DNA of 64,000 bases from Garcia nutans (GCA_947685225.1 CANTUV010000008.1:36634001-36698000), one strand, 5' to 3'; counted from the first letter of the stretch, positions 1 to 10,745 are shown. Notes: generated by a model from the sequence alone, not told the origin. Translations and numbers: made by a program.

Positions 1-963
1 TGTTTAGTATGGTAACTTGGGTTGTCATGTTATAGATATGTTAATTTGGAAAATCAAGTTCTGAGGTAAATTGACATTAATTTGGCAAAGCCAACATTTA
101 ATTTCAAAATCAAAATTCAAAATTGAAAATTCAAAAAGAAAAATTTTACAAAGCCTTCAAGTTAAGGGGAGTATGTTGAACTATCGAACCTCGAAGGACA
201 CATTGGGCAAAGAAAATGATTACTGGCAAGGTTATGAAGAAGCTACCAATTGACATGCTCGATCATATTTTGAATGAATGTATCTCTGACTCTGCCACTT
301 GGTGTCTCCATTATTTATGTTTTCAACATCTTTAAGATAAAAGCCATAAAAGCGAAGCTTTCTACCATTCCCATGCAAGACCTTAACGGGCATCTAGAAG
401 GAGTCAATGAGAACACTTCAGCCGATCACCTCGGTCTGTGAGTCAATGGAACCATTGTAAGTATAATCCATGCATATCATTCATACATGAGCATATCACA
501 CTCCATTTTTCTTTGTAAAAAATAAACAATAATATTCTATGAAGCAACCATAAAGCGGATATGGAATCAGAGGGCATGGAAAGCCCATTGCGTGGGGAAG
601 CTCTAGTAATTTTGCAAAAAGAAAGAAGAAATGCATGCTTGTTCGATGAGCTAAATAATCTACAAACATCAACCAAAGTCGCATAGGAAAAAATCATGGA
701 TTTGAGCCTACAGAGGGGGAAAAGTTTCTCCTTTCAATTTTTTTGAGTTTATGCATGTACAAAATATTTTGAGACTCACTTCCAATATTTTTCAACGCAA
801 GGGGCAAGGAAAAGATATGAAGGCTAGCTAAAAAAAAGGCTGAATTTTTTGCAAAAGTGCAAAGGAAGAACAAAAAGAATGGAAAAAGAAGAAAATTAGA
901 ACTCTCAAAAGAATGAAGATGCAAAAAACAAAAGATCAATCCAGCTAAAAGAGTTGAAGCCAG

Positions 964-1394
964 GGTAAAGACCTGATCTCCAATGGATAAAGATCCATGT
1001 GACCTGATCTCCAATGGATAAAGATCCATGTTTCAAGGGTAAAGACCCGATCTCCAATGGATAAAGATCCATGTTTCAAGGGTAAAGACCCGATCTCCAA
1101 TGAATAAAGATCCATGTTTCAAGGGTAAAGACCCAATCTCCAATGGATAAAGATCCATGTTTCAAGAGTAAAGACCCAATCTCCAATGGATAAAGATCCA
1201 TGTTTCAAGGATAAAGACCCGATCTTCAATGGATAAAGATCCATGTTTCAAGGGTAAAGACCCGATCTGCAATGGATAAAGATCCATGTTTCAAGGATAA
1301 AGACCCAATTTTCCAATGGATAAAGATCCATGTTTCAAGGGTAAAGACCCGATCTCCCATGGATAAAGATCCATTTTTGGTGGTAAAAGACCCA
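964..1394 (+). repeat. 43-bp minisatellite array in element A
   Basis: About ten head-to-tail units of about 43 bp, each containing GGATAAAGATCCATGTTTCA followed by a GGGTAAAGACCCGATCTCC-like stretch. Each unit holds two short palindromic words, GGATAAAGATCC and GGGTAAAGACCC. The same unit forms a longer array in B (21285-22420) and a decayed short array on the other strand in D (37290-37420), so it belongs to the 3' untranslated region of the family. Confidence 0.93.
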
Positions 1395-1439
1395 CAATCC
1401 ATTAAAGAATGGAACAACTAGTTAAGCCAGAATTCTCAA

Positions 1440-1890
1440 CTGATAAAAGGTCAGTCTCGGGTCTAGAATCCAAGTCATTTTTTAGTCCAGAACTCACTCC
1501 AGGTCCAGAGCCTAAATTATTTTTGATTCCAGAACTCGCTCGGGTGCAAAACCCAAATCATTTTGAGTCCAGAACTTGCTCGGGTCCAGAACCCAAACCA
1601 TTTTTTAGTCCAGAACTCACTCCAGGTCCAGAACCCAAATTATTTTTGATTCCAGAACTCGCTCGGGTGCAGAACTCAAATCATTTTGAGTCCAAAACTT
1701 GCTCGGGTCCAGAACCCAAATCATTTTTTAGTCCAAAACTCGCTTAGGTCCAGAATACAAATCATTTTTTAGTCCAAAACTCACTCTGGGTCATGATCCA
1801 AATTATTTTTTGTGCCTAGAACTCACTTTGGGTCCAGAAACCAAATCATTTTTTAGTCCAGAAACTCACCTTGGATCCAGAATTTGAATC
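1440..1890 (+). repeat. 42-bp minisatellite array in element A
   Basis: About ten units of roughly 41-42 bp built around GGTCCAGAACCCAAATCATT and CCAGAACTCGCTCGG. Because many units are 42 bp (14 codons), an open frame runs through part of the array (1409-1747) and would encode a Pro/Glu-rich 14-residue repeat. I consider that a by-product of the period. A related but shorter-period array lies next to the LTR of D (36730-37250). Confidence 0.88.
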
Positions 1891-1974
1891 ATTCTGAGTC
1901 AAAATCATCCTTGTCCAAAATCAATTCTTACCATGCTGTTTTTCACTCTTTGAATAAATTCAAGACCATTCAAG

Positions 1975-1986
1975 CATGGGGCAAAC
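1975..1986 (+). other. polypurine tract of element A
   Basis: GCATGGGGCAAAC lies directly before the TGTAGACCC start of the LTR. B has AGCAGGGGGCAAAT at the same place and D the equivalent on the other strand, so this is the likely plus-strand primer site, though in A it is interrupted by pyrimidines. Confidence 0.6.
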
Positions 1987-2214
1987 TGTAGACCCTTGAT
2001 TTTGGCCCTGGCTATTCCGGTGCTAATTCCAAACCTTTGATTGGACTAATATATTGCAATAGAACCTAAAATAAGCTGATTAAACTTTTAAAACCCTAAT
2101 AAGGTTTGTTTTAGAAGATTTGGTTGGTTTTTACATGATACCGGTGCATTAAACCCTAAAACGGGTTCGATTAGAAGGTTTGGTTGCTTTTTCTCTTAAT
2201 CCGAATGGTTTTTG

Positions 2215-2560
2215 GGTAGTAGGGGTGTCTCATGTCGAATTAGGGCATCCAATTTGACTTGGGAAAGGCCCATATACTATATCGAATTGGAAGCCCCATA
2301 TCGAATTAGGACTACCCCAATTCGATATAGGGTTGTCCCCCCTATTTCGATATGGGGTAGCCCCATATCTAAATGGGGCTCTCCCAGTTCGATATGGACA
2401 ATTGTTTTTCAATTCCATGTCGAATCCGGATACCTACTTTGATATGGGTTCAGTTTCTGTTGAAACAAAGTCATTTTAATTCGAGACAGACTCGGTCTAC
2501 ATCGAATTCAAGTAATTGTAATTCGATATGGAATTGATTTATGCCGAACCCGTGAATTCG
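2215..2560 (+). repeat. inverted CATATCGAATTAG-type repeats in LTR A
   Basis: A run of alternating CCATATCGAATT and AATTCGATATGG words lies in the upstream (U3-like) part of the LTR. Neighbouring copies can fold into short hairpins. The same motif with a different arrangement fills the corresponding part of the J LTR (29055-29400). The B LTRs have unrelated sequence at this place. Confidence 0.75.
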
Positions 2561-3219
2561 ACATGCATTAGAATAAACCGTTCTTAAATTAAAAAAATTT
2601 TCAAGTTTAACCTAAGAGAGTGATAATAAATATAGGTTTTAAAAACCAGTAGGAGGATCTTTTTGGACCTTTGGCTTTTGGTTGGCTGCTGGAACTCTGG
2701 AAAATCCAGTAATCAATCAATGAACAAACCCTAGAAAGCTTGAGAAATGAAAGAGACAGCAAGGATAGACAAAGAAGATCAACAACACAAAACCCTACAA
2801 TGGCAGTGTACTCACTGTCTTTGCCAAAGCTCATCCAAAATCTCATTCAAACAATTTTGGTGGAACCAAAAAATGATGGTGTGGTTTAAATTAAATAAAT
2901 ACCATATGCTTTGATTGTTTTAAACATTGAATGAGTTTGTTCTTCATCTAACTAAAGTCACAGTAAGCAATTTCTTATTGAATCAGTGTATGTTAGTTTG
3001 CATGGAGTGCATATTGTTGTTTTACTAAATCATAACCTTTAGAACTAGTAAACTTGTTTGCCTTAGGATGTTTATTTGTTTTTTTTTATCTCATAGCTAT
3101 TTAATCAATGCTTTACTTGGAAATCACATTTTATAAAAACTCACAGTAGTCTTTAAATCTTTTTAAAAATATTCACAGTTCACATAATCTATACACTTTG
3201 ATTGGTTTTTCAGAAACAC

Positions 3220-3500
3220 TAAACCCTAATCCATTTAAAACCTTAAGCTATAAATATTATTTTTTATAAATACCAAACTCTAATTTATTCTTTCTAAAAC
3301 CCTAATTTTATGATGTTAGCCCTAAACCCTAATTTGATTAACCAAAAACCCTACTACTTTCTTAAAATTATAAAACCCTAATCAATTTCATTTTTCCAAA
3401 ACCCTCACAGTAGCCTAAATAATAATAATAATAATTGTATTAATTTCAAAATCCCAAAAACCTAAATGTTAATTAAAGACTCTAAACTGAGATATAAACC
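3220..3500 (+). repeat. telo-box-rich segment of LTR A
   Basis: Dispersed AAACCCTAA and close variants, irregularly spaced rather than in tandem. AAACCCTAA is the plant telo-box, a known promoter motif identical to part of the plant telomere repeat. The same segment is longer in the B LTRs. It is not telomeric DNA because the spacing is irregular and other sequence separates the copies. Confidence 0.6.
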
Positions 3501-3665
3501 TAAATTTGTATCTTTATTTGCTTTATTTAAGTTAGGAGCATGTTTATTATATGTCTTGATTAATGGTTTATTTATATATTTAATTTATATGTTTGGTGAA
3601 CAATTTATTTATGATGAGTGATTGTTACTTTTATTGTTTTGTTTTGGTTTCAAAAAATTGTAAGA

Positions 3666-3835
3666 GGTATGTTTCCATGATTGGGTACCTCATTAATTAA
3701 TCTTTATGTAATTTCAATTATCTTCATATTTTGGAAGTAATGTAAAGGACATGTTTCCACCTTTTCGATGGGTGTCCTATTTAGTTTTAGACATGGACAA
3801 TGTAAGGACATGTTTCCATCCTCAGATGAGCGTCC
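3666..3835 (+). promoter_or_regulatory. triple hairpin module of LTR A
   Basis: Three related hairpins lie at 3666-3689, 3747-3777 and 3806-3835. Each has a 5' arm GGNA(C/T)..., the shared word TTTCCA, a short loop and a 3' arm ending TGGGT(A/G)(T)CC. The same three hairpins occur at the same place in both B LTRs, in J and in D, with paired changes in the stems. Function is unknown. Confidence 0.7.
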
Positions 3836-4222
3836 ATTTATTTGTTTTATTTGAACATTGTTGTGATTTTAATAAAGTATTTATTTATTCTTATGATCGC
3901 ATGTAGTATGGTTAATATTGTTATATTTAAGTATTTTATAATATTAAGACCTACAAAGGAGGCCGGTTCCAATGAACCAGGCGTTGTGGGGGTGCTGGAC
4001 AGTTTCTCACCTTCCCCATACGTACCCAACTTTTCGAACCCATTAGGAGGTTGGGGATTCCTTAGGAATTGAGTCATCCACCCCTTTCTTTTTCCTAGCC
4101 CGTCCAAGTGGCGACTCTATTTTCTCTAGTTTAGTCCCATGTTCTCTAAGGCCCCGAGCCTAATAGTGCTGAAGTCGCAAGAAGCATTCCATCAGGAGTG
4201 GGGGCGAAAATCCCTGCTCACA

Positions 4223-5927
4223 ATATCACCCATTTGGAATCCGCTCGGAGGAAAAGTACCTAAGTCCCTATTTTCTTGAAATTCAGGCCTATAACAGTCA
4301 TCATTTGAAGAAGAAGAAAGGATCTCATGGTCATCAGTTCGGGGCTCCCTAGAAGATGAAGTACCAAGATCCCTGATCCCTAGAAACTAAAAGTCTCAAA
4401 AGTTTTGCTCCGATTGCTGATACAACCCTTCAAAATGAGCGACCTCTTGGCAACTAGAAGTTAACTCTTCTTGCAGTTTCTTATTTTGCTCCTCAAGCAT
4501 TCACTGTGAGTCAGAAAAGGAAAGGGTAAGAGCATACATAATCATGCACACATATAGCATAAATCATCATGGAACAAGATGACAAACTAGGTAACTTAGA
4601 TGAAAGCCTTGTGGATGAGATGGTACTTCTGGTTGGAAAGAAGGAGCAAATGGAGAAAATTACTGTTGCATTGGTAAAAAATTTTACTAAATTGGAACAA
4701 TAGAGGAAGGTCCAGCCTCATGATCAAATGAACCAGTAGCCTGCAATAATCATGAAAATAGTCAGAATAAGGTAAAAAAGACGCAATTTTAATGGCCAAA
4801 TGGTAAAAGGTTTACCCTAGAGGTGCTACCTCCGGGATAAGGGATGGAGCCTCTTCCCTCTCCTTCAAACTCCTCTTCATCACTACCTTCATCATCCCTT
4901 CTATCTTCTTCCTCAAAAGGTCCCTGGTCACCAATAGGAGATACATCAAAGTTTAAAAGCTGTGCTCGATTAAATTGGACATACGATGCACACGGTGGAC
5001 AGAGATAAGTTTCAACATCATAGCCATTTCGAGTTAGCTGCCATGAATTCTTCGGCATTGATGTAATATTCAAAGTATACGCCGGACAGGCCATCAAAAT
5101 CCTCCATCGCTCAGGACCAAGGAACTAGTCATATGCCGTCCTCCTGAGAATCCAGACACTAGACAAGTGACCCATAATGACTCGATGGGTGTGCTGATAT
5201 GGCAGTGTGGCAATCATGGAAGGAGTCCAATTCGCCCACTCTTCAGCTTTCCACTAAGCCAAATCAACCTACAAGATGATAAAAGGTAAGTAGACTTTTT
5301 ACATAAATTTTGAGTTATACTAACATTATCTTACCTGGCCCCAGGTTAAGTGACTCAAGTGATAGCGCTAGGCGTGCACATGGTGAGAGCTGGGAACTAC
5401 TATGTGATTGGACAACCAAAAATTCAACCTTGGATATCAGACTTTGTCTCAAGAAATACCAAGCACCCTCACGAGATTATGCTCATATTCCCATACCTGC
5501 AATAACAATTAAAATCAAATTCATACAAGTATATGAATGGAATTAACAATGGTGGGAGATGGTACATCGACAATCACCATGAAGCCAATAAAAGACTTTT
5601 TATTCCTGTAAATCTTGTTGAGACCATGATAGTGACAAGCAAGGCCAGCTTCACCCTAGCTGTAAAAACTGTAAGAGATCCATATCTGCAAAGGCCCTCA
5701 ACACCGACAAATGGATGGCAGATTCGATACTGCATAAAATGGTCAATCCGAGCAAATATAATAGAAATTCCCGAGCATATCGCTCAGCCATTTCTCCACA
5801 AACTCGTCTAGCATAGTTCATCCAATGATTCTGAATCGGTTCAATTTTTATCTTGAATGGCTCTTTTAGTGAAGGTGCCATACCAATTAACTCTTGAGTT
5901 CTGTCATGTGTTAAGATATCATTAGTA
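4223..5927 (-). pseudogene. antisense plant-mobile-domain (PMD) gene, decayed copy 1
   Basis: This stretch is homologous throughout to 10940-12640. Read on the minus strand it gives a PMD-like segment at about 5938-5651 (HWMNYARRV, then the hallmark FLLYLLGLTIL, then SAIHLSVLRAF), which breaks its frame soon after. A second exon-like block follows at 5097-4789, containing RNGYDVETYL and a Glu/Asp-rich acidic run. Two probable introns lie between blocks (plus-strand CT...AC edges near 5270-5335 and 5498-5560), at the same places as in copy 2. PMD is a plant domain found in MAIN-like proteins and in transposons. The left edge is the A LTR and the right edge is an abrupt join to the H integrase. 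It is a pseudogene. Confidence 0.62.
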
Positions 5928-6640
5928 AGCTGTGTCATTGATTTCTCTGGAGGTTGGGATAGATTTTTGCCACTTGTGGAATTTTCTTACAACAACAGTC
6001 ATCAATCCAGTATTGGTATGGCACCATTTGAAGCTTTGTATGGTAGAAAATGCAGGACACCTCTGTGTTGGAATGAAGTTGGAGAAGGCAAGTTAGTTGG
6101 TCCTGATTTGATTAAAGAAATGGAAGAGAAAGTGAAGATAATTCGGGATCGTTTGAAAGCAGCCTCAGATCGGCAGAAGTCCTATTCAGATTTAAAGAGG
6201 AGAGACATAGAGTTTGATGTTGGAGATAAAGTATTTTTGAAAGTGTCTCCTTGAAAAAGATTTTAAGATTTGGTCATAAAGAAAAGCTGAGTCCTCGTTT
6301 TATTGGACCGTATGAAGTGTTAGAAAGAGTTGGACCAGTTGCTTATCATCTTGCTTTACCACCTGAGTTGAATAGAATCCATAATGTCTTCCATGTTTCT
6401 ATGTTGCGGAGGTACAGATCAGATCCATCTCATGTTTTATCAGTTGAATCTATTGAGGTGAGTCCAGATCTGACATTTGAAGAAGAACCAATTGCTATTT
6501 TGGCACATGAAGTGAAAGAGTTGAGGAATAAGAAAGTGCCACTTGTGAAGGTTCTTTGGAAGAATCATGGTAGAGAAGAGGCAACTTGGGAGAGTGAGCA
6601 AGCAATGCGAGATCAGTATCCTCAACTGTTTCAGACTTGA
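5928..6640 (+). pseudogene. chromovirus integrase C-terminal end with one frameshift (element H)
   Basis: This is the last 237 or so codons of a Tekay/Del-type pol. It starts abruptly at SCVIDF, just after the point where the F polyprotein has the catalytic glutamate. It reads on through FSYNNSHQSSIGMAPFEALYG, and ends with a chromodomain-like tail (VPLVKVLWKNHGREEATWES ... YPQLFQT). It is about 90 percent identical by eye to the same part of F. A single missing G in the codon for the Trp of KVSPWKK shifts the frame at 6252-6254; the reading resumes one frame over. The 5' nine tenths of the element is absent, so it cannot be active. Confidence 0.9.
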
Positions 6641-6648
6641 TATCAGGT

Positions 6649-6666
6649 AATTTCGAGGACGAAATT
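6649..6666 (+). promoter_or_regulatory. pre-PPT hairpin of element H
   Basis: AATTTCGAGGACGAAATT is a perfect 7-bp stem with an AGGA loop. It begins about eight bases after the pol stop codon and lies just before the polypurine tract. F and E carry the identical 18-mer at the same place. Confidence 0.8.
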
Positions 6667-6670
6667 TCTT

Positions 6671-6728
6671 TTTAGAGGGGGAGAATTATAATATCCCAAA
6701 GTATGAGAATTGTAATATCCCAAAGTAT
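6671..6728 (+). repeat. polypurine tract and 24-bp duplication at the H LTR edge
   Basis: The tract TTTAGAGGGGGAGAAT is followed by a tandem pair of 24-bp units (6681-6704 and 6705-6728) that differ at one base. The duplication copies the purine-tract end and the first bases of the LTR, so the element has two possible LTR starts, 6687 (TATAATATCC) and 6711 (TGTAATATCC). Only the second has the canonical TG. Confidence 0.8.
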
Positions 6729-7464
6729 ACCCTAAAAGTTTTGGAATAATTATTGTTATATTTGGATTTAAGGTAAATGTTGAATTGGAAAGAGAAAAGA
6801 ATTTAAGAGAGAGTGTATATGTTGTATATATGGAAATATATACAACATATACAAGTCAATATGTGATGGTCAAAAGAAGATATTTTATTTTTATTATTAA
6901 TGGAATTAATTAAAAAGGAAATTAAAATGAATGGAAGAGAATTAATTGGATTATTTTATTATTATTTTTACTTGGAGGAGGTTTATGAGGAAGAGTATTT
7001 GACTTTTCTTCTTCTTTTTCATCTTCTTTTTCTTTTCTTCTCCATGGTTGGCCGGGTATTCCAAAGACAAAAGAGACTAAGAGAGAGTTTTGTTTCTAAG
7101 ACCAAATTGAAGGAAGATTCAAGTGATTAAGTGGAAGTTTGAAGAAGTTTCATCATTTTGGTAAGTTTTCTCTTGATTCTTTTGTTTTATTTTGAAGTTG
7201 TGTTTGAGTTTGATTGTTGATATGTGATAGTGTGATTATGTTTGATTGTGGTATGTTTGAGAGTGTTGGAATTGAAGTGAAAATAAGGAGTTAGGTTGGT
7301 GTTGGTGTTGGTAGTGTGTGAGTTGTGTTTGTGTTAGGGTTTTGAATTGGTTATTGTTGTAGATGTTGAGTTTGCTTAATTATTCTTGTAGATCTTCATG
7401 ATATTGGTGTTTAATGAAGTTAGAAGCATAGAATACATGAATTTGGTCCGAAACAGAAGCATCT

Positions 7465-7610
7465 TGGATGCCACGCCCATGGCCCTTGGCTGCCACGACC
7501 ATGGTCATTGGAAGCCATGGCCGTGGGGATTTTGAGCAAAGGAGACAGAACCGTTTGTTAACCCATGCTCGTGGGGGTTAGGAGGCCACGACCGTGGGGT
7601 CCTAGAGAGA
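7465..7610 (+). repeat. CCACGNCCATGG-type short palindromes in LTR H
   Basis: Several copies of CCACG(A/C)CCATGG and GCCGTGG words occur in a short GC-rich island. They sit where the I, F and G LTRs have ACACGGGCGTGT words, and look like the diverged counterpart of that segment. Confidence 0.55.
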
Positions 7611-8329
7611 AATGTTGATTTGTAATTTATGATCTATGGGTCTAGTTTGAGGTTAATAAGTGAATAATTGTATTGGAATTCTTGTGAAATTTGTATTAAG
7701 TGTGTATTATTCATTTTGGATTAGGTTGTGAGAAGTTAAATTGCCCTAATTCAAGTGGTGAAGAATTCTTGGAAGAGGAAGGTTATAGATTGGTGTGAGT
7801 TATTTTTAAGGTAAGTACAAACTACATTATTGCATACCTTTCTATGACCTTGAGACTTAACACATTTGATTGTAAATGTGTTAAGTAATCTATTGCATTA
7901 TTGATGCATATTAATAATGTTATGTTTTGTATAATGTGAACTTTGTGGAATGTATGTTGAAGATTCTAAAGATATGATGATGTAATGAAAAAGGAAATAG
8001 GAAATGTGAAAGATATGATGATATGATAAAATATGAAATGTATGTGCAATGCAATTAGTTATGATGAATACTTAAATGTTGAGTTGTTTTAATGTGAATT
8101 GAGATGATTGAGGCATGTTTCCCTAGATGATGATGTTCAATGTACTTGGTTATGTATATTCTATTAAAAGAGATGTGAAGCCATTGTTGTTGGCTATAAT
8201 GATGTAAATGAGTTGATTGAGGCGTGGTTGCCTAAATGATGATGAGAAAATTGAGAATGAAATTGATAATGAATTAATGAATGAATTGTGTGTCTAATGT
8301 GTTATTCCATTTTCAGAGTTTTGTTGTTG

Positions 8330-8590
8330 GTGGCATGCCTATAGTAACAATCTCTTGAAGTTAGGTTGGGCTTGATCCTTGAAGCCAAGTTGGGTTCAAG
8401 TTTAGCATGCTTAACTCCCCTTGAAGCTTGGTTGGGTCTAGTCCTTGAAGCCTAATTGAGATGTTACAACCCTTGAAGCTAGGTTGGGTTTGGTTCTTGA
8501 AGCCAAGTTAGGTTGAGACTTAGCATGCTTTGTTCCCCTTGAAGCTTGGTTGAGCCTAATCCTTGAAGCCTAGTTGGGACAATGATAATG
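8330..8590 (+). repeat. CCTTGAAGC repeat module in LTR H
   Basis: About nine copies of CCTTGAAGC(C/T)(A/T)AGTTGGG at intervals of about 25 bp, arranged as a duplicated larger block. The module is bordered by GGTGGCATGCCTA on the left and by the anchor leading to CTCTGAAAGTTGAATGACATA on the right. F has the same repeats at the same place; I and E have unrelated repeats there. Confidence 0.78.
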
Positions 8591-8960
8591 TTAAATGTGA
8601 TAATTAAACCAAAACATTAACTCTGAAAGTTGAATGACATATTAGTGTCTTTGGGCCCATGCTTGTCTTTGCTTTAATATGAACTATGGAGTGAGATATA
8701 ATGTTATGAGATGATTATAATACATGAATAACTTAAATGTGGCTTGGGAAGCTATGTTGAGTAATGAAACTATGAAAATACAACATGATGTGTGATATGT
8801 CTATGGATGTGGAAATGGTGAGTATTACTTCATGAATGTTTTGGTAAGTTATTGAATAATGTAAGGTTTTGAAATATAATATTCTTTTGAATTGTTTATG
8901 AAACTTGATTGTGTGACATTGGCATTGCATTGAAGCATAATATTATTGTAGTTTGTACCA

Positions 8961-8998
8961 CTAAGCTGTTGGCTTAGCGCGATTGTGGTTCATCGCGC
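8961..8998 (+). promoter_or_regulatory. conserved double stem-loop in LTR H
   Basis: CTAAGCTGTTGGCTTAG forms a 6-bp stem and is followed without a gap by GCGCGATTGTG...TCGCGC, a second 5-6 bp stem; GGTAACAGG follows. The same arrangement occurs in I, E and F. Since four diverged LTR families keep both stems, a role in RNA or DNA structure is likely, but I cannot say which. Confidence 0.78.
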
Positions 8999-9359
8999 AG
9001 GTAACAGGGTAGAACCCGAGAGTTCTTCTAGACCGAACTGAATCTAGTGTGGATAGTGGACTTAAAGATGAAAGACTGACTACCAAACATGTATAAATGC
9101 TATGTTTTTATAAAATTTGGTTTTTGATGTATATATATTTGTAAAGGCCGCTATATTTTCCGCTGTGTATTATAGAAATGTTTTATCTATTGTATTTTTA
9201 TAATATGTCTTAAATGTTTTAAGTTTTTTAATAATGTTGTTAAAAGGAATGAGTTGTGTGTTTAATAAACCGTAGCATCTCTATATTCAGTATACGTATA
9301 TTACATATATGATGGTATGTAGTGTGCGTATACGGGATATAGGGGTGTTACAATTGTTT

Positions 9360-9834
9360 TGACAACCCACCTATCTTTCGGGCACCCCCTAGTCGCTGGG
9401 CCCCAGCCCAGGAACCTTCAGTGGGCTGCACAGTACTGGACTGCCCTCACGGGCCCTCCAGCAGGATTTGTTTATTGGCTCACACCCACCTATCTTTCGG
9501 GCCACTGCCCTAGTTCTCGGCCCAACCGAGGAACCTTCAGTGAGTGCAAGTCGCATTCCCGGATCGAACACCTGACCTCTCCCTTAAGAGAGCCAGCGAG
9601 GTCAATGGCAATCCAGTGGAAGAATTGGTACTGGGGAGGCGACTTGCACTCACTGAAGGTTCCTCGGTTGAGCCGAGAACTAGGGCAGTGGCCTGAAAGA
9701 TAGGTGGGTGTGAGCCAAATAAACAAATCCTGCTGGAGGGCCCGTGAGGGCAGTCCAGTACTGTGCAGCCCACTGAAGGTTCTTGGGCTGGGGCCCAGTG
9801 ACTAGGGGGTGCCCGAAAGATAGGTGGGTTGTCA
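9360..9834. mobile_element. foldback (long inverted repeat) element 1
   Basis: A 475-bp GC-richer palindrome. It begins TGACAACCCACC and ends GGTGGGTTGTCA, with arms of about 200 bp. Each arm contains a sub-repeat CCACCTATCTTTCGGGC twice. The centre holds GGATCGAACACCTGACC, the reverse of a tRNA-like B-box region (GGTTCGATCC type). The middle part (AGCAGGATTTGTTTATT and TTAAGAGAGCCAGCGAG) is shared with foldback 2 at 62965-63527, so the two are one family. I see no target duplication (flanks TGTTT and CAGAT). The open frames inside are shadows of the palindrome. Confidence 0.82.
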
Positions 9835-9837
9835 CAG

Positions 9838-10745
9838 ATTATTAGAAATACAAGTTGGTACAAACAAAATAACTCTTTTAGAGCTAGAACCTAAAAAACA
9901 AAAAACAAAAAACAAAAAAAATGAAGAAAAGAAGAAAAGAAGAAAAGAAGAAAAAAAATATAAAACCCAAAATTATTCAAAAAGCCAATCGAGTTCTCTT
10001 TTACCTAAAGCAGTAAAAGGTTTCCATTTGGTTTAAAATGATAGTTTGACATGAATTGGTCCAACCCAACCAAAGATTCAATCAAAATCACAAAAAAAGG
10101 AGAAAGACCATCTAGCTTTTGAAAGTCTTGTACTTGACAATTCTATAGAGAAGGACAAAATGATAAAATGCTCAAAGGAAAGAAGGAGTAAGAAAAATAA
10201 AGATAAAGAAAAGAAAAAAAGAAAGAAAAGAATTTGGGTACCAAACTTTTTGCTAGGGCAAAGACTATCAAAATCAAGATCTAGATTAATGCCAAAAAGA
10301 TGGAAGAACACTCAAGGCTCTATCTTTTCATGCTCCCAACTGCCTAAAGTTCAAACAAGAAATTTGTAGTGTGAGGGTTTGTCCATTGGGTCACATCAGC
10401 TCTAATCTCAAAATGGCTTTCATTTAACCCGTGTCCCTTATAGGCCCCATTTCAAGCCTAGCAAAGACCTGTTGATCTCTCTTGGTAGGTAGAGTTTATT
10501 AGTGGAGATAGTTTGAATAAGCATGCATATGAGGTAGACAATATTTAAACTCAATGAGACCTTTGGCTAAGTAATGTGTATGTACCTATCTAAAGTGCAA
10601 CAGTTCTTGCTTAAATAGAAATGATTCCCAAGTTTAGTTCGGTAACTAGGGTTGTCGTGTTATAGATATATTAATTTGGGAAATCGAGTCCTGAGGTATA
10701 TTGGTACTAATTTGACAAAGCCAACATTTGATTTCAAAATTAAGT
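9838..10745 (+). mobile_element. Tat-like element internal fragment
   Basis: This matches B from about 19505 to 20510 in order and orientation. It includes TTAGAAATACAAGTTGGTAC, two purine-rich tracts (9893-9960 and 10165-10230), GGTCCAACCCAACCAAAG and the TCGAGTCCTGAGGTA stretch. Both ends are cut, at the foldback element on the left and at a switch to unrelated sequence on the right. No protein-coding capacity is visible. Confidence 0.82.

Larger units (their letters stand above)
1..1986 (+). mobile_element. Tat-like gag-only retrotransposon A, internal 3' part
   Basis: This is the 3' internal part of a Ty3/gypsy element whose left end lies outside the window. The first 900 bases match the corresponding part of element B (from about 20397) nearly base for base, for example around the shared word GGCAAAGCCAACATTT. 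No protein domain can be read here, and the short open frames are not shared between copies. The segment then runs into two minisatellite arrays and a purine-rich tract just before an LTR. Identity to B is seen directly; assignment to the Tat lineage rests on the tRNA-Arg primer sites of B and J. Confidence 0.8.
1987..4222 (+). mobile_element. 3' LTR of element A
   Basis: A 2236-bp LTR that starts TGTAGACCC after the purine tract and ends CCTGCTCACA. Its last 600 bases align with the 3' portions of the B and J LTRs, including a GCAAAGGAGGC-like stretch, the CCTTCCCC(A/T)TACGTACCCAAC stretch and the terminal block with GAAGTCGCAAGAA. It holds, in order, a palindrome-rich segment, a telo-box-rich segment and three related hairpins. 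The sequence after it (ATATC) would be half of a target duplication; the other half is outside the window. Confidence 0.88.
6711..9352 (+). mobile_element. LTR of element H (chromovirus-like)
   Basis: A 2642-bp LTR from TGTAATATCCC to GGGGTGTTACA. It shares, in order, with LTRs I, E and F: a start near TGTAATATCC...AGTTTTGG, a GGTAAGTTTTCTCTTG donor-like site (7160), an ACGGGCGTG-type segment (7465-7610, degenerate here), a GTGGCATGCC anchor followed by a repeat module, the CTCTGAA...TTGAATGACATATTAGTGT anchor, a double stem-loop and the common end. It follows a purine tract, so it is a 3' LTR, yet its right flank is the eight-base spacer that normally precedes the primer site. Confidence 0.88.

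Noticed and set aside
1409..1747. 112-residue open frame with a Pro/Glu-rich 14-residue repeat
   Set aside because: It is the translation of the 42-bp array. The period keeps the frame open, and the array in D with another period has no such frame.
9360..9834. Target duplication of foldback element 1
   Set aside because: Flanks TGTTT and CAGAT do not match, and shifting the borders by a few bases did not help.
9359..9863. Several overlapping open frames on both strands
   Set aside because: Mirror readings of the foldback palindrome; none is shared as a protein with the second family member.
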